A stretch of 31,673 nt of DNA from Gammaproteobacteria bacterium UBA2168 (GTDB taxonomy: Bacteria; Pseudomonadota; Gammaproteobacteria; Pseudomonadales; Azotimanducaceae), in contig DCWG01000160.1 of NCBI GenBank assembly GCA_002327525.1, positions 1 through 31,673 of the forward strand. The letters run 5' to 3'. Both the position numbers and the translations under genes were made by a program. Shown here one piece after another: positions 1 through 8,699 of this stretch. Below the pieces are notes generated by a model, which saw only the letters and a list, made by a program, of their open reading frames with translations, had not been told where the DNA came from and did not search any database. Position 1 is the stretch's first letter. Every line of letters starts with the position of its first letter.

Positions 1-567
1 GATGTCGTCGCCGCCGCCAGCCTCATCGCGCTGACCTGGCCCATCGCCGGTTTCGCAGTGATCGTGCTGACGTTCATGCGTCTGCGCGGCAAGGGTTCCG
101 TGATCTACCGCCAGCGCCGGGTCGGTCTCGATGGTGTGACATTCAACCTGCTGAAGTTCCGAAGCATGTTGCCTGACGACGTAGAGGACGGCGAGCGGTT
201 CGCCTCGCTGGAGGATCCGCGAGTCACACGCTTCGGAGCCTTCATTCGCATGACCCGCATCGATGAGCTACCACAACTGGTCAACGTCTTGCGCGGCGAC
301 ATGAGTTTCGTCGGTCCGCGCCCGGAGCGTCCTGGACATGTGCGCACGTTCGAGGCCGACATCCCCTACTATGGCCAGCGCCACCGCATCAAGCCCGGCA
401 TCACCGGATGGGCCCAGCTTTGCTATCCATACGGCGCATCGCTGGACGATGCCAAGGAAAAACTACAGTACGACCTCTACTATCTGAAGAACAACAGCTT
501 ACTACTGGATCTCACCATTCTGCTGCAGACCGTCGAGGTGGTGCTCATCGGTGAAGGGGCGCGCTGA
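1..567 (+). CDS. Exopolysaccharide sugar transferase, C-terminal part (partial at the window edge)
   Basis: The frame is open from base 1, so the true start lies upstream; 188 residues are visible. The family (bacterial sugar transferase, polyprenyl-phosphate glycosylphosphotransferase) moves a sugar-1-phosphate from a nucleotide sugar to undecaprenyl phosphate at the inner membrane, starting an exopolysaccharide repeat unit. Visible are a hydrophobic segment at the very start, the basic YRQRRVG motif, KFRSM, TRIDELPQLVNVLRGDMS, the GPRPERP signature and a KPGITGWAQ block. The ending, with YGAS, EKLQYDLYYLKN and TVEVVL, closely matches my memory of the PEP-CTERM-associated EpsB subfamily (TIGR03013). 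The family assignment is firm; the PEP-CTERM link is by resemblance, since no exosortase or PEP-CTERM protein is in the window. It converges with the type II secretion operon across a small broken gene. Confidence 0.93.
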   Translation, partial: DVVAAASLIALTWPIAGFAVIVLTFMRLRGKGSVIYRQRRVGLDGVTFNLLKFRSMLPDDVEDGERFASLEDPRVTRFGAFIRMTRIDELPQLVNVLRGDMSFVGPRPERPGHVRTFEADIPYYGQRHRIKPGITGWAQLCYPYGASLDDAKEKLQYDLYYLKNNSLLLDLTILLQTVEVVLIGEGAR

Positions 568-626
568 AATGTAACCAATTACTGTGACAGACCCTGCGGG
601 AGATCGATCGGATGTGAGACCGACAC

Positions 627-949
627 ATGGAAGATGAAACCCCACCGCCCTCCTCCTCCATGGATTGCGCAACGCCGGCTGCGGATGAGCCGCGAGTGTC
701 GATCAACGAGGACGAGACATCGGTAACGCGGCTGCGCCTCGTGTGGGAGGTCCTATTTTTTCAAATGAAGCTGGCGGCTGACGGAATCAAGGAGCTGTGG
801 CTGAGCCCCTGTCCATTGTCGCTGGATTGCTCGGGCTGATAGCCGGAGGTGATCGTCCGGATCAGTACTTCAGACGCCTGCTGATAGCCGGTCGCACCAA
901 AAACCAGCGCACGTTGTTCCACCGCGCAATGGCTGCTACTGGAGCTTGA
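627..949 (+). pseudogene. Frameshifted small conserved protein of unknown function
   Basis: The frame from ATG 627 runs to a stop at 837-839 but reads like a protein only as far as KELWLSP near base 809. From there a second frame continues with LSIVAGLLGLIAGG, DRPDQYFRRLL and IAGRTKNQ, ending at TGA 947-949. Adding one C to the CCCC run at 806-809 would join the two into a 107-residue protein: acidic, proline-rich N-terminus, an amphipathic segment (VTRLRLVWEVLFFQMKLAAD), then a hydrophobic stretch. This order resembles small uncharacterised proteobacterial proteins with an SPLSI...GLL...GG core, recalled rather than checked. The shift could be a real lesion or a homopolymer error. The reconstructed end overlaps the end of gspM by 14 nt on the opposite strand. 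Confidence 0.6.
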
Positions 950-1445
950 CCTGTGCGTTCACATACCCCGGTGCATCCTCGCCGTTCACCGTGATCCGTA
1001 CGACCTGCACGCCGTTGTTGCGCTGCAGCTGATGCAGCCACGCGAGCACGGAGTTGAACGGTTGCTCTTCCAGCACCACGTTTACCGCAGTGCTTCCGGA
1101 TTCGGGCTGCAAGCGGCTCAGTTTGAGGCCGTTGGACCGCGCGGTTCTGGTGATGACGGGAATGCGCGCCCCGCCACCCCTGGTGTTGCTTTGCTGCGCC
1201 ACCATTTCCCGCGCGCGCTGTTCGTTGAGGTGCAGCCAGTCCAGTGCGTTCTGTGCGTTGTGGCGGCGGTTCTCCTCTAGCATGTGCCAATCGCTCAAGG
1301 GCTTGAACACCCCGAGCCACACGAACGTGATGACGATCAGTACCGCAAGGCCGGCAATGACAAGGCGCTCGTTCGGTTCCCGCCCGAAGAACCAGCGCCC
1401 AGCCGACGTCGCTCTGAATTGCTGTTCGATAGATTCCAGCATCAC
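936..1445 (-). CDS. gspM: Type II secretion system protein GspM
   Basis: Bitopic inner-membrane protein of the type II secretion platform; it binds GspL and helps anchor the GspE ATPase. The 169-residue protein has a short cytoplasmic N-terminus, one membrane helix at about residues 28-47 (LVIAGLAVLIVITFVW), then a helical region and a ferredoxin-like periplasmic domain ending in TVNGEDAPGYVNAQVKLQ, the usual GspM ending. Length is typical. Its ATG overlaps the gspL stop by 4 nt (ATGA), so translation is probably coupled. It is the last gene of the operon: no gspN follows, and the next genes downstream run the other way. Confidence 0.92.
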   Translation of the reverse strand: MMLESIEQQFRATSAGRWFFGREPNERLVIAGLAVLIVITFVWLGVFKPLSDWHMLEENRRHNAQNALDWLHLNEQRAREMVAQQSNTRGGGARIPVITRTARSNGLKLSRLQPESGSTAVNVVLEEQPFNSVLAWLHQLQRNNGVQVVRITVNGEDAPGYVNAQVKLQ

Positions 1446-2707
1446 GAAGTGCTCAGCCGCATACGGGCGCGCACACCCCCTTCGACTTCCTCTGCGGAAG
1501 AGATTTCCGCGTTGACGCCTCGTGCTGCGAGTGATTCCTTGAGCTGATCGAGATCCTCGTAGCGCGCGAGCCTCAGATCGGCGGAGAGCTCCGAGCGCCC
1601 CTCGGCGTAGTTGAGTCCGAGCACGGTCACCGAGTTGTCGCTGACGGCCGCCAGGTCTGCGACATATTCGATGAAACCCCTGCCACCGGGATCCTGCACA
1701 GCTTCACCCAGACGTGCGGCCAGGCGTCGGCGCACGGTTCTGGGCGTGGCCGTCTGGTCATTGGGGAAGAGGTCGCGGTACAGGGCGAGCGATTCGGCCT
1801 CGAGACGATTGGCCTGCGTGGAAGACCACAGGCCCTGTGCGACCAACGCCACGGCGAAAATGACCAGCCACACCGCGGCCAGTGCGGCGACGCTCTTCCA
1901 GCGCGCCGCATCGGGATCGCTCTTGCGCCGTACCGCATATGGTCCTTGCAGCAGGTTGGTGGCCTCTGCGACCGGCCAGCGCGCGGCGAGTAGAACGAGG
2001 ATCGAACCCTGGGTCGCATCCATGTCTATTTCGATATCCCTGCCGCCCACCTGATCCCGTTCCGGCCCGGACAGCTCCCCGCCGATGACCTGTATTCTTT
2101 CCAGGGTCTCTGCTTCGAGCACGATGTTCAGATTCTCGCGATCGAGCATTGCGGCCTGGTCCTCCGTGCGCACCAGCACCTGATCCCCGTCGATGAGGAG
2201 GCTGATCTCACCCGGAGCACTCGGCAGCAATTCCGTTTCCGGCAGCAGATAGCCGGGCGCGAAACCCATGGAAGTGAAACAGTTCACCCAGTTTTCGATC
2301 AGGTCCGTCGCAATCACCGAGCACGGTACCGACATGCCTCGCTGCGGCATCCCTGGCGGTAGCGCGATATGGACCTCTTCGATGTCGTCGGCGATGAATT
2401 CCTCGATGACGAACGGCAGTGCCCGGCGCATCTGTCCGGCGCTGGCACCTGGCACTTGTGCGACGGTCGTGAAGACGAACTCGTTGGGTACCAGAACGAT
2501 GATGTTTCCGGGATCAGTTATCCAATCGACGGTGGGATCCGCCAGATCTCTTAGCCCTCGGTAGTCGGTTCTGCCATTGGCGCGCTCGCCACCGTCGTCC
2601 TCTACGATCAGCCATTCGCAGTCGATGGAGAAGGTCTCGTATCCTTCGCCTTCCTCGTCGGTGATCGGGATCGCGGGTGTTAGCACCCTTAGAAAGAGAG
2701 TTGGCAT
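1442..2707 (-). CDS. gspL: Type II secretion system protein GspL
   Basis: Inner-membrane assembly factor that links the cytoplasmic ATPase GspE to GspM and the pseudopilus. The 421 residues show the expected plan: a cytoplasmic actin-like region (about 1-255, with VLVPNEFVFTTVAQVPG and RRALPFVIEEFI), the conserved junction NLLQGPYAVRR near 251-261, one membrane helix at about 272-293, and a periplasmic ferredoxin-like domain. A 64-nt gap separates it from gspK, the longest gap in the operon, so an internal start of transcription or RNA processing there is possible. It overlaps gspM by 4 nt. Confidence 0.93.
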   Translation of the reverse strand: MPTLFLRVLTPAIPITDEEGEGYETFSIDCEWLIVEDDGGERANGRTDYRGLRDLADPTVDWITDPGNIIVLVPNEFVFTTVAQVPGASAGQMRRALPFVIEEFIADDIEEVHIALPPGMPQRGMSVPCSVIATDLIENWVNCFTSMGFAPGYLLPETELLPSAPGEISLLIDGDQVLVRTEDQAAMLDRENLNIVLEAETLERIQVIGGELSGPERDQVGGRDIEIDMDATQGSILVLLAARWPVAEATNLLQGPYAVRRKSDPDAARWKSVAALAAVWLVIFAVALVAQGLWSSTQANRLEAESLALYRDLFPNDQTATPRTVRRRLAARLGEAVQDPGGRGFIEYVADLAAVSDNSVTVLGLNYAEGRSELSADLRLARYEDLDQLKESLAARGVNAEISSAEEVEGGVRARMRLSTS

Positions 2708-2771
2708 TCCGTTTCGCTTCTCTTAGCTGGCTTGAATCCGTTGTCTGTGTCTTGATCGGCCCATGCGCCTT

Positions 2772-3773
2772 TCAGAGAACGCGGTCGTCTCGCTCCGAGG
2801 CATTGGTCCCGGCACGGGCAGTAGCCTCATCGTCGATCGCCAGCGCCGAGCGGAAATCTCTGCCCATGTCCCGTTGCAGGAGCGTAATGCGTCCGTCTTC
2901 CGGGTCTCTGTGCAGCAACGATGTTAGCACAGCGGTACTGTCGCCAATCTGTGCGCGTACCTGTACCTCAAAATACGCACTGGTGACTTTCAAGACTTGT
3001 GCGACAGGTACCAGTTCCTGAAAGTTCTGTGTGAACTCGCCCACGTCTTCGAACTCACGCGGCTCCTCAGCTAGTGCGACGAGTCCCATCTCGTCCACAT
3101 TGTCGTTCAACGCGCTCAGAACCTGTGGCGATGCAGTGTTTACGTTCAGCCACAACTCATCGTCCGGCAAAACGCAGATATGCGGCGCGAGAACCTCCAT
3201 GACCTCCGCGTCCATCCCCTTGACCAGGGTGCTTTCCGAGACATGACCGGCGAGCTGGTTTGCCGCGCGATACGGTACCTCTTCGAGCAGATAGTCGCCA
3301 TCTTCCGCGCCGAAACCGGTGATGTCCTCGTCGGCATCCACCCAGTCGCGCCACGCATCCGCCAGGGGTTCCGGCAGCGACAGATTGCGTAACAGGCGTT
3401 TGAATTGGACCATCACCTGCTCGTTCGATTCGTGGCCGAGGGCGTTCATATTGAAGCAGTGGTTGAGCTCGCTCACGCTCATCTCCAGTTTTCCGCCATC
3501 GTCGAGGTCGAACGGCATCAGCGGCTGGGCCCAGTCTTCCATAAGGGTATCGTACGCCGGATCTGTCTCCGAGAAGTCCTCGAACAGAATCTGGCGCGCG
3601 AAGGTTTCCGCGCCCAGTGCATAAGCGAGTGCCTGGTCGTAGCCGAAGCCATTGCGGCTCTGGGCTATTGCGAGACTGTGCCGCTCGACCAGTTGATAGA
3701 CCACAGCCGTGAGCAATGCGACCACGAGCAGCACGCTCACCAGCACCACGCCCCGAGACCGCCGCGCTTTCAT
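2772..3773 (-). CDS. gspK: Type II secretion minor pseudopilin GspK
   Basis: Large minor pseudopilin that caps the tip of the type II pseudopilus with GspI and GspJ. I chose the ATG ending at 3773, which overlaps the gspJ stop by 4 nt (ATGA) and has a GGTGG about 7 nt upstream; it gives 333 residues and the compact leader MKARRSRG. An in-frame ATG 24 nt upstream would lengthen the leader and overlap gspJ more. After the predicted prepilin peptidase site (RRSRG before VVLVSVLLVV) comes the hydrophobic helix. There is no glutamate at mature position 5, which is normal for GspK. The large insert domain carries many acidic residues, fitting the family's calcium-binding alpha domain. Confidence 0.93.
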   Translation of the reverse strand: MKARRSRGVVLVSVLLVVALLTAVVYQLVERHSLAIAQSRNGFGYDQALAYALGAETFARQILFEDFSETDPAYDTLMEDWAQPLMPFDLDDGGKLEMSVSELNHCFNMNALGHESNEQVMVQFKRLLRNLSLPEPLADAWRDWVDADEDITGFGAEDGDYLLEEVPYRAANQLAGHVSESTLVKGMDAEVMEVLAPHICVLPDDELWLNVNTASPQVLSALNDNVDEMGLVALAEEPREFEDVGEFTQNFQELVPVAQVLKVTSAYFEVQVRAQIGDSTAVLTSLLHRDPEDGRITLLQRDMGRDFRSALAIDDEATARAGTNASERDDRVL

Positions 3774-4375
3774 GGACCGACCACCGGTATGGACCACAGC
3801 CGTTCGATCTCCCCAAACGGCTCGATCTCCAGGCGCACCATCAGACCGACGACACTGGCATTGGCCTCATCGGCATTTTCCTCCGCGCGCGGCCAGAAAG
3901 CGTGTTCGTCGCCCGACGCATCGAACACGACAAACTCGGCCTGCTTCACCTTCGTGAGCAGCTTCTGGCGAAACGGCTCGGAGTCCTGAGCACGGTCGAG
4001 GACATTCCAGTACAACCGATAGAGATCACCCTCCTCCACGGTGTAGGCGACGCGCTGCAATTCGGCACGCTTGTGCTGCAGGGGGTTGCGCCATCCCGTG
4101 CGGGTAAATTCGATGGCGCCATTCGAACCGATGAGCAGGGGCTGCATAGGGTCGCCCAGCATGTCGCGGATACCTCTCGAGGAAAGCTGAATCAGATCGC
4201 GCTTGATCATCAGCATCGCACGCTGCATCTCCACCAGCCGTCCATCGCGCTCACTCACGCGGGCGTGATTCTCGACCGTGCTCGATACCAGCCGGGCCGA
4301 GATGACGCCAACCAGCGCAAATACGGAGAGTGCAACCAGCATCTCCACCAGCGTGAATCCTCTCGGGCAGCGCAT
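3770..4375 (-). CDS. gspJ: Type II secretion minor pseudopilin GspJ
   Basis: Minor pseudopilin of the GspI-J-K tip complex. The 201-residue protein starts with MRCPRG and a peptidase cleavage site before FTLVEMLVALSVFALVGV, keeping Gly-1 and Glu5. The globular part contains RLVEMQRAMLMIKRDLIQ and a region with the sequence GWRNPLQHKRAELQRVAYTV, both characteristic of GspJ, and ends in a beta-rich segment. Its start shares one base with the gspI stop (TGATG) and its stop overlaps the gspK start, so it sits in the tightly packed H-I-J-K block. Confidence 0.94.
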   Translation of the reverse strand: MRCPRGFTLVEMLVALSVFALVGVISARLVSSTVENHARVSERDGRLVEMQRAMLMIKRDLIQLSSRGIRDMLGDPMQPLLIGSNGAIEFTRTGWRNPLQHKRAELQRVAYTVEEGDLYRLYWNVLDRAQDSEPFRQKLLTKVKQAEFVVFDASGDEHAFWPRAEENADEANASVVGLMVRLEIEPFGEIERLWSIPVVGP

Positions 4376-4773
4376 CAGTATTGCCCCACGAACGTGATCA
4401 TTGTGTCGAGCGGACCGATCTGATCACCGTCGATCAGTTCGTAGACGGACGTTTCCCCCCGCCACATCGACTCGCTGTCAGTGTCCGTAACGTCGACTTC
4501 CACCAACCACTCGCGCCCCGCCATCAGAACCCGCTCACTATCGTTGTCAACTGAGAGCGGTTGTGCCGATTTGATCTGTTCCATCTGCAGGCGGTTGAGG
4601 TGATTCTCGCCCACCCAGTGCGCCATGGTGCGGCGCTCGAGCGTATACATCTGAGAAACCACATTGCCTATGGAGCTACTCACCATCACCCCCGCGATGG
4701 CGACCACGATGATGGCGATCAGCACTTCAACCAGCGTGAATCCCCGGCTTTTCCCACACCTTATACGCATCAC
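4375..4773 (-). CDS. gspI: Type II secretion minor pseudopilin GspI
   Basis: Minor pseudopilin thought to start assembly of the tip complex with GspJ and GspK. It has 132 residues, a usual length. The leader MMRIRCGKSRG is followed by the cleaved helix FTLVEVLIAIIVVAIAGVMV, with Gly-1 and Glu5 present. The motif MAHWVGENHLNRLQM in the first third is the family hallmark (AxWVAxNxL). The start codon overlaps the gspH stop by 4 nt. Two consecutive ATG codons open the frame, and either could be used. Confidence 0.94.
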   Translation of the reverse strand: MMRIRCGKSRGFTLVEVLIAIIVVAIAGVMVSSSIGNVVSQMYTLERRTMAHWVGENHLNRLQMEQIKSAQPLSVDNDSERVLMAGREWLVEVDVTDTDSESMWRGETSVYELIDGDQIGPLDTMITFVGQY

Positions 4774-5273
4774 CGTCTTTCCCGGTCGACCGTCGTCGCT
4801 GAGAGACCGTCGTTATTTATCCACCAAGGATCAGTTTCCCATTCGCCTTCCACCCTCCAGGAAAACGGTGTGGCCTCACCGTGTGAGAACAGCACTATCC
4901 CAGGAAGGTCTTTCTTACCATAGCGTTCGAGATCGATGCCTTCCGTGTTCAAGTAGAAACGGACCGGTACCTGGGGTCGTTCCGCGACGAATGGGCGATA
5001 ATCCTGCTCCACCCATTTGCGCTCCGCGGCATCGAACTCGACGAAACGGTAGTCGTCACCATCGAGGCGCACCCCCCACTCCGTGTTTCGCTGTAGTGCA
5101 TACTGGCGCGCGTGCTCGATGCGGATGGCAATGCGCTCAGCGATACCTTTGAGTTGTTTTTCCTTGTCCGCGCCCGTCGCACCCAACACCACCGTTCCGG
5201 TGAGCACGGCCATGATGGTCATCACCACCAGGATCTCCAGCAGCGAAAAGCCGTGTTGCGATGAAGAGCGCAC
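4770..5273 (-). CDS. gspH: Type II secretion minor pseudopilin GspH
   Basis: Minor pseudopilin joining the tip complex to the GspG shaft. The 167-residue protein begins MRSSSQHG and is predicted to be cleaved before FSLLEILVVMTIMAVLTGTV, with Gly-1 and Glu5. The motif IAERIAIRIEHARQYALQRN, then WGVRLDGDDYRFVEFD, is typical of the GspH/FimT family. The gene starts 14 nt after the gspG stop and overlaps gspI by 4 nt. Confidence 0.93.
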   Translation of the reverse strand: MRSSSQHGFSLLEILVVMTIMAVLTGTVVLGATGADKEKQLKGIAERIAIRIEHARQYALQRNTEWGVRLDGDDYRFVEFDAAERKWVEQDYRPFVAERPQVPVRFYLNTEGIDLERYGKKDLPGIVLFSHGEATPFSWRVEGEWETDPWWINNDGLSATTVDRERR

Positions 5274-5287
5274 CCACCACGCTCCGG

Positions 5288-5725
5288 TCAGATTCCCCCG
5301 TAGCGGATGTCGGCGTTGATGCCCTCACCGCCTTCATCGCCATCCGCACCGAAGGAATACAACACAAAGTTGCTGTTGGTGCGTTCGTACTGATACGGAG
5401 AGCCCCAGGGATCACTCGGCAGTTTCTTGATGTACCCCTCCGGGTTCCAGTTCTTTGGCTCCGGGAATCCACTGGGTTTGGTGACCAGCGCATCGAGCCC
5501 CTGGTCGGTCGACGGATAGTTGAAATTGTCGAGACGGTATAGATCGAGAGCGCTTGAGAGGTTGCGCAGATCACTCTGAGCCGCCGTCATGCGAGCCTGA
5601 TCGGGACGCCCCATGAGATTAGGTACTATCACGGCTCCGAGGATACCGAGGATGACCACGACGATGAGAATCTCCATGAGTGTGAAACCCTGTGCGGGCG
5701 TTAGGTAGGCGCGATTTCGGGACAT
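5288..5725 (-). CDS. gspG: Type II secretion major pseudopilin GspG
   Basis: Main subunit of the type II pseudopilus. I place the start at the ATG ending at 5725, 5 nt after the gspF stop; the frame is open much further upstream, but that part only shadows gspF. The 145-residue product has leader MSRNRAYLTPAQG, cleavage before FTLMEILIVVVILGILGAVI, and the family block VPNLMGRPDQA. Near the end it has LPSDPWGSPYQYE and SFGADGDEGGEGINADI, whose aspartates form the conserved calcium site. As the major subunit it should be the most abundant product of the operon. Confidence 0.96.
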   Translation of the reverse strand: MSRNRAYLTPAQGFTLMEILIVVVILGILGAVIVPNLMGRPDQARMTAAQSDLRNLSSALDLYRLDNFNYPSTDQGLDALVTKPSGFPEPKNWNPEGYIKKLPSDPWGSPYQYERTNSNFVLYSFGADGDEGGEGINADIRYGGI

Positions 5726-5730
5726 AACAA

Positions 5731-6948
5731 CTACACCAGTTGGTTCATGTTCAGGATGGGTAACAAAATGGCCATCACGATGAAGGTAACGAGCAAACCC
5801 ATGGAGACCAGCATGAGAGGCTCGAACATCCGCACCAGGGTCGTCACGATGCGCTCGACATCGGCCTGCTGATATGCGGCCACCCGGTCGAGCATGGTAT
5901 CGAGTTTGCCGGATGCCTCGCCACTCGCGACCATATACAGCACCATGGGCGGAAAGTAGCCCACGGTCTCCAGGGCCGCGCGCATGCTCGATCCCTCGCT
6001 GACCCGTTGCGTAGCATCCGCCAGCCGCCGGCGCAGCCAGGTATTCGATACAACGTCCGAGGCGATATTCATCGCCTCGACGACGGGCACCCCGCTGCTG
6101 GTCAGGATGCTGAGTGTGTTGGCATAGCGGGCGGCGCTGTTGGAACGCGCAATGCGCTGCACCAGGGGCATGGACAGTTTCTGCCGGTCCCAATTGAGAC
6201 GGATGTTCGGCTGGTTGAGCAGCCAGCGCACACCCAGCACGACAGCGGTCACACCGAGGATGATTGCCCACCAGAACTCCTGCGCGAATTCTGAAAAGCC
6301 GATGAGAATACGGGTGGAGAATGGCAACTCCTGATCCATGTTCTCCAGCACAGCGACCATGTCGGGCACGACGTAGACCATGAGCACGCCCACGATGCCG
6401 ATTGCGAGCAGGAACAGCATGATGGGATAGAACAGCGCGAGACTGACGTCGCGACTGGCCTCGTACTGCCGTTCCGTGTATTGCGCGAGATTCTCCAGCA
6501 CCTTGTCGAGATGCCCGGACTGCTCTCCTGCGGCAACCGTCGAACGATACATGTCATTGAAGCTCAAGGGGAATTCGCCGAGGCTGGAAGCCAGTGAGTG
6601 TCCTTCGAGCACACGGGAACGAATTCCCATCACCAGGGCATTGACGGGCTGCTTTTCGGATTGCTGCGCAACCGCGCCCAGGGCTTCTTCGATGGGTAAT
6701 CCCGCCGCCACCAGGGTCGCCAGTTGGCGCGTGATGAGAACGCGGTCGAGACCGCCAAGGCCTCTCGAGAGCTGGAAACGACTACTTCGCGCCGTGGTGA
6801 TCTTGGGCTGTGCGGCAACGTCGACATCGAGTGGAACCAGGCCCTGGTCACGCAGCATCTGGCGAATCTGACGAATGCTGTCGGCTTCCAGTACGCCTTT
6901 GCGCCGTTTGCCCCTCTCATCGAGCGCTATGTATTCGAACGCTGCCAC
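5731..6948 (-). CDS. gspF: Type II secretion inner-membrane protein GspF
   Basis: Polytopic platform protein that couples GspE ATP hydrolysis to pseudopilus assembly. The 405 residues match the family length. The N-terminus (MAAFEYIALDERGKRRKGVL, then QIRQMLRDQGLVPLDV) is the standard GspF opening. Two homologous T2SSF domains follow: the first carries LTRQLATLVAAGLPIEEAL in slightly varied form (VLITRQLATLVAAGLP), the second NTLSILTSSGVPVVEAM. Three membrane regions are visible, around residues 170-195, 220-240 and 370-395. It lies 13 nt downstream of gspE and 5 nt upstream of gspG. Confidence 0.96.
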   Translation of the reverse strand: MAAFEYIALDERGKRRKGVLEADSIRQIRQMLRDQGLVPLDVDVAAQPKITTARSSRFQLSRGLGGLDRVLITRQLATLVAAGLPIEEALGAVAQQSEKQPVNALVMGIRSRVLEGHSLASSLGEFPLSFNDMYRSTVAAGEQSGHLDKVLENLAQYTERQYEASRDVSLALFYPIMLFLLAIGIVGVLMVYVVPDMVAVLENMDQELPFSTRILIGFSEFAQEFWWAIILGVTAVVLGVRWLLNQPNIRLNWDRQKLSMPLVQRIARSNSAARYANTLSILTSSGVPVVEAMNIASDVVSNTWLRRRLADATQRVSEGSSMRAALETVGYFPPMVLYMVASGEASGKLDTMLDRVAAYQQADVERIVTTLVRMFEPLMLVSMGLLVTFIVMAILLPILNMNQLV

Positions 6949-6961
6949 TTACACCCCCGCG

Positions 6962-8497
6962 TCAGGTGTCCAACGTGACCCGCAACACTTCCTGAACCGT
7001 AGTCACGCCAGCCAGCACCTTGGCCTTGCCATCGTCACCGATGCTCGGCGCGCGCGCCCGGACGTACTCAGCCAGTTCGTATTCCCCGACCTGGTCGTGT
7101 ATCAGTTGGCGCATCTGATCGTCCACCACTACCAGTTCGTAGACGCCGGTGCGGCCACGATAACCAGAATGAGCACAGGCGTCGCATCCGCCTGGCTCGA
7201 AGACGAGCGCCGATGCCTCGCCGAGAAAGCTGAGCTCGGCTGACGTCGCCTGGCGATGCGTCTTGCAGTCGGGACACAGCACGCGTACCAGCCGCTGCGC
7301 CAGCATGCCCACCAGTGAAGACGATAGCAGGAAAGGCTCGACCCCCATGTCCTTCAGGCGCGCCACGGCACCTACTGCCGTGTTGGTGTGCAGCGTCGAC
7401 AATACCAGGTGCCCGGTGAGACTCGCCTGCACGGCGATTTCCGCCGTCTCGAGATCGCGTATCTCACCCACCATCACTACATCGGGATCCTGCCTCAGTA
7501 TTGCGCGCAAGCCCCGGGCAAAAGTCATGTCCGCTTTGTTGTTGACCTGCGTCTGCCCAATACCGGGCAGGTTGTATTCGATCGGATCTTCGACCGTGAG
7601 GATGTTGATGGTGTGCGCCGACAGTTCGGATAGCGACGCATACAGCGTCGTGGTCTTACCGGAACCCGTCGGCCCTGTAACGAGGAAGATACCGTGCGGC
7701 CGCGCCACCACATCGCGTATGCGTTCGAGGTCGGCCTCGCACATGCCGAGCGCGGGTAGTTCCAGACGGCCGGATTGTTTGTCCAGCAGCCGCAAAACCA
7801 CCCGTTCGCCGTTGCTCGCAGGCATGGTGGATACGCGCACGTCCACCTCACGTCCGCCGATGCGAAGGCTGATACGACCATCCTGTGGAATACGTTTCTC
7901 CGCGATATCGAGCCGCGCCATGACCTTGATGCGGGAAACGAGCAATGGCGCGAGTTGCCGCTTGGGACGTACCACCTCACGCATCACGCCATCCACGCGA
8001 AAACGTACGATCAGATCCTTCTCGAAGGTCTCGATGTGAATGTCCGATGCGTTTTCGCGAATCGCCTCCGCGAGCAGTGCGTTGATCAGGCGGATGATGG
8101 GTGCATCGTCCTCCTTCTCAAGCAGATCCTCGGTCTCGGGCACGGAATCCGCGAGGCTCGCGAGATCCAGTTCGTCGCCGAGATCTTCCACCATCTGGCG
8201 CGCCTCCGAAGAGTCACGCGCATAGGTGGCGTTCAGCAGTGCTTCGAATTCTTCGTCTGTAACCATGCGCATCTTCAGCGCACAGCGCACGAAACGACGA
8301 ACCTCCGAAAGCGTCTGCAGGCCCGGTTGTATACGACAGGCGAGTTCCACCGTGCCGGGGCCGATGTCCTGGGTGGTCACGCACACACCGAAACGCCGCG
8401 CGAACGTGAAAGGCAGCAATCGCGTTGAGGATTCGCCGGCGTCGTTCCTGGCCGTCTTGGCCATCTCCTCAGGCATGTCGCTCAGTGTGTCGCTCAT
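6962..8497 (-). CDS. gspE: Type II secretion ATPase GspE
   Basis: Cytoplasmic hexameric ATPase that powers type II secretion. In the 511-residue protein, the N1E region is at about 1-120, then the N2E domain begins at [15 protein letters not shown]. The catalytic domain has Walker A GPTGSGKT at 275-282, Walker [10 protein letters not shown] at 340-348, and the histidine box LSTLHTN at 366-372. A four-cysteine zinc module (C408, C411, C438, C441) marks GspE rather than the twitching ATPase PilT. The gene opens the operon. The 202 nt upstream also contains the start of a divergent sigma factor gene, so the two may share a control region. Confidence 0.97.
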   Translation of the reverse strand: MSDTLSDMPEEMAKTARNDAGESSTRLLPFTFARRFGVCVTTQDIGPGTVELACRIQPGLQTLSEVRRFVRCALKMRMVTDEEFEALLNATYARDSSEARQMVEDLGDELDLASLADSVPETEDLLEKEDDAPIIRLINALLAEAIRENASDIHIETFEKDLIVRFRVDGVMREVVRPKRQLAPLLVSRIKVMARLDIAEKRIPQDGRISLRIGGREVDVRVSTMPASNGERVVLRLLDKQSGRLELPALGMCEADLERIRDVVARPHGIFLVTGPTGSGKTTTLYASLSELSAHTINILTVEDPIEYNLPGIGQTQVNNKADMTFARGLRAILRQDPDVVMVGEIRDLETAEIAVQASLTGHLVLSTLHTNTAVGAVARLKDMGVEPFLLSSSLVGMLAQRLVRVLCPDCKTHRQATSAELSFLGEASALVFEPGGCDACAHSGYRGRTGVYELVVVDDQMRQLIHDQVGEYELAEYVRARAPSIGDDGKAKVLAGVTTVQEVLRVTLDT

Positions 8498-8699
8498 CGA
8501 TTTCTCGAGGGAGGATTCGGTTGGAAATGATAGCAGCGCCAGCGGTCAAGACTACACGGCCTGGCTCACAGATGCTGCATATGGCCCCCGCCAGGCGCGT
8601 ATCTCGGCCGAATTGCCAGACAAGCTCCATGACCATCCCGGTTCGATCGGTTGCTCTATGGTACTATCACACGAAATTGCATGCGGCCTGATCTGGTAA
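8498..8699. other. Divergent intergenic region between gspE and the ECF sigma gene
   Basis: These 202 nt must carry the promoters for the type II secretion operon (minus) and the sigma/FecR pair (plus). By eye I found no good sigma-70 pair or clear palindrome. TACTAT at 8662-8667 is a weak -10 candidate for the plus strand without a matching -35. No gene is visible in the region. Confidence 0.5.

Noticed and set aside
627..949. Programmed frameshifting in the small broken gene
   Set aside because: The site is a plain CCCC without a recognised slippery heptamer, and no pseudoknot or internal Shine-Dalgarno was evident; a lesion or sequencing error is simpler.
3157..3816. 219-codon minus-strand open frame inside gspK
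   Set aside because: Arginine- and glycine-rich composition typical of an out-of-frame reading of gspK; no family resemblance.
5726..6271. N-terminal extension of the gspG frame (a 327-codon open frame)
   Set aside because: It shadows gspF on the same strand in another frame; recognisable GspG sequence begins only at the ATG ending at 5725.
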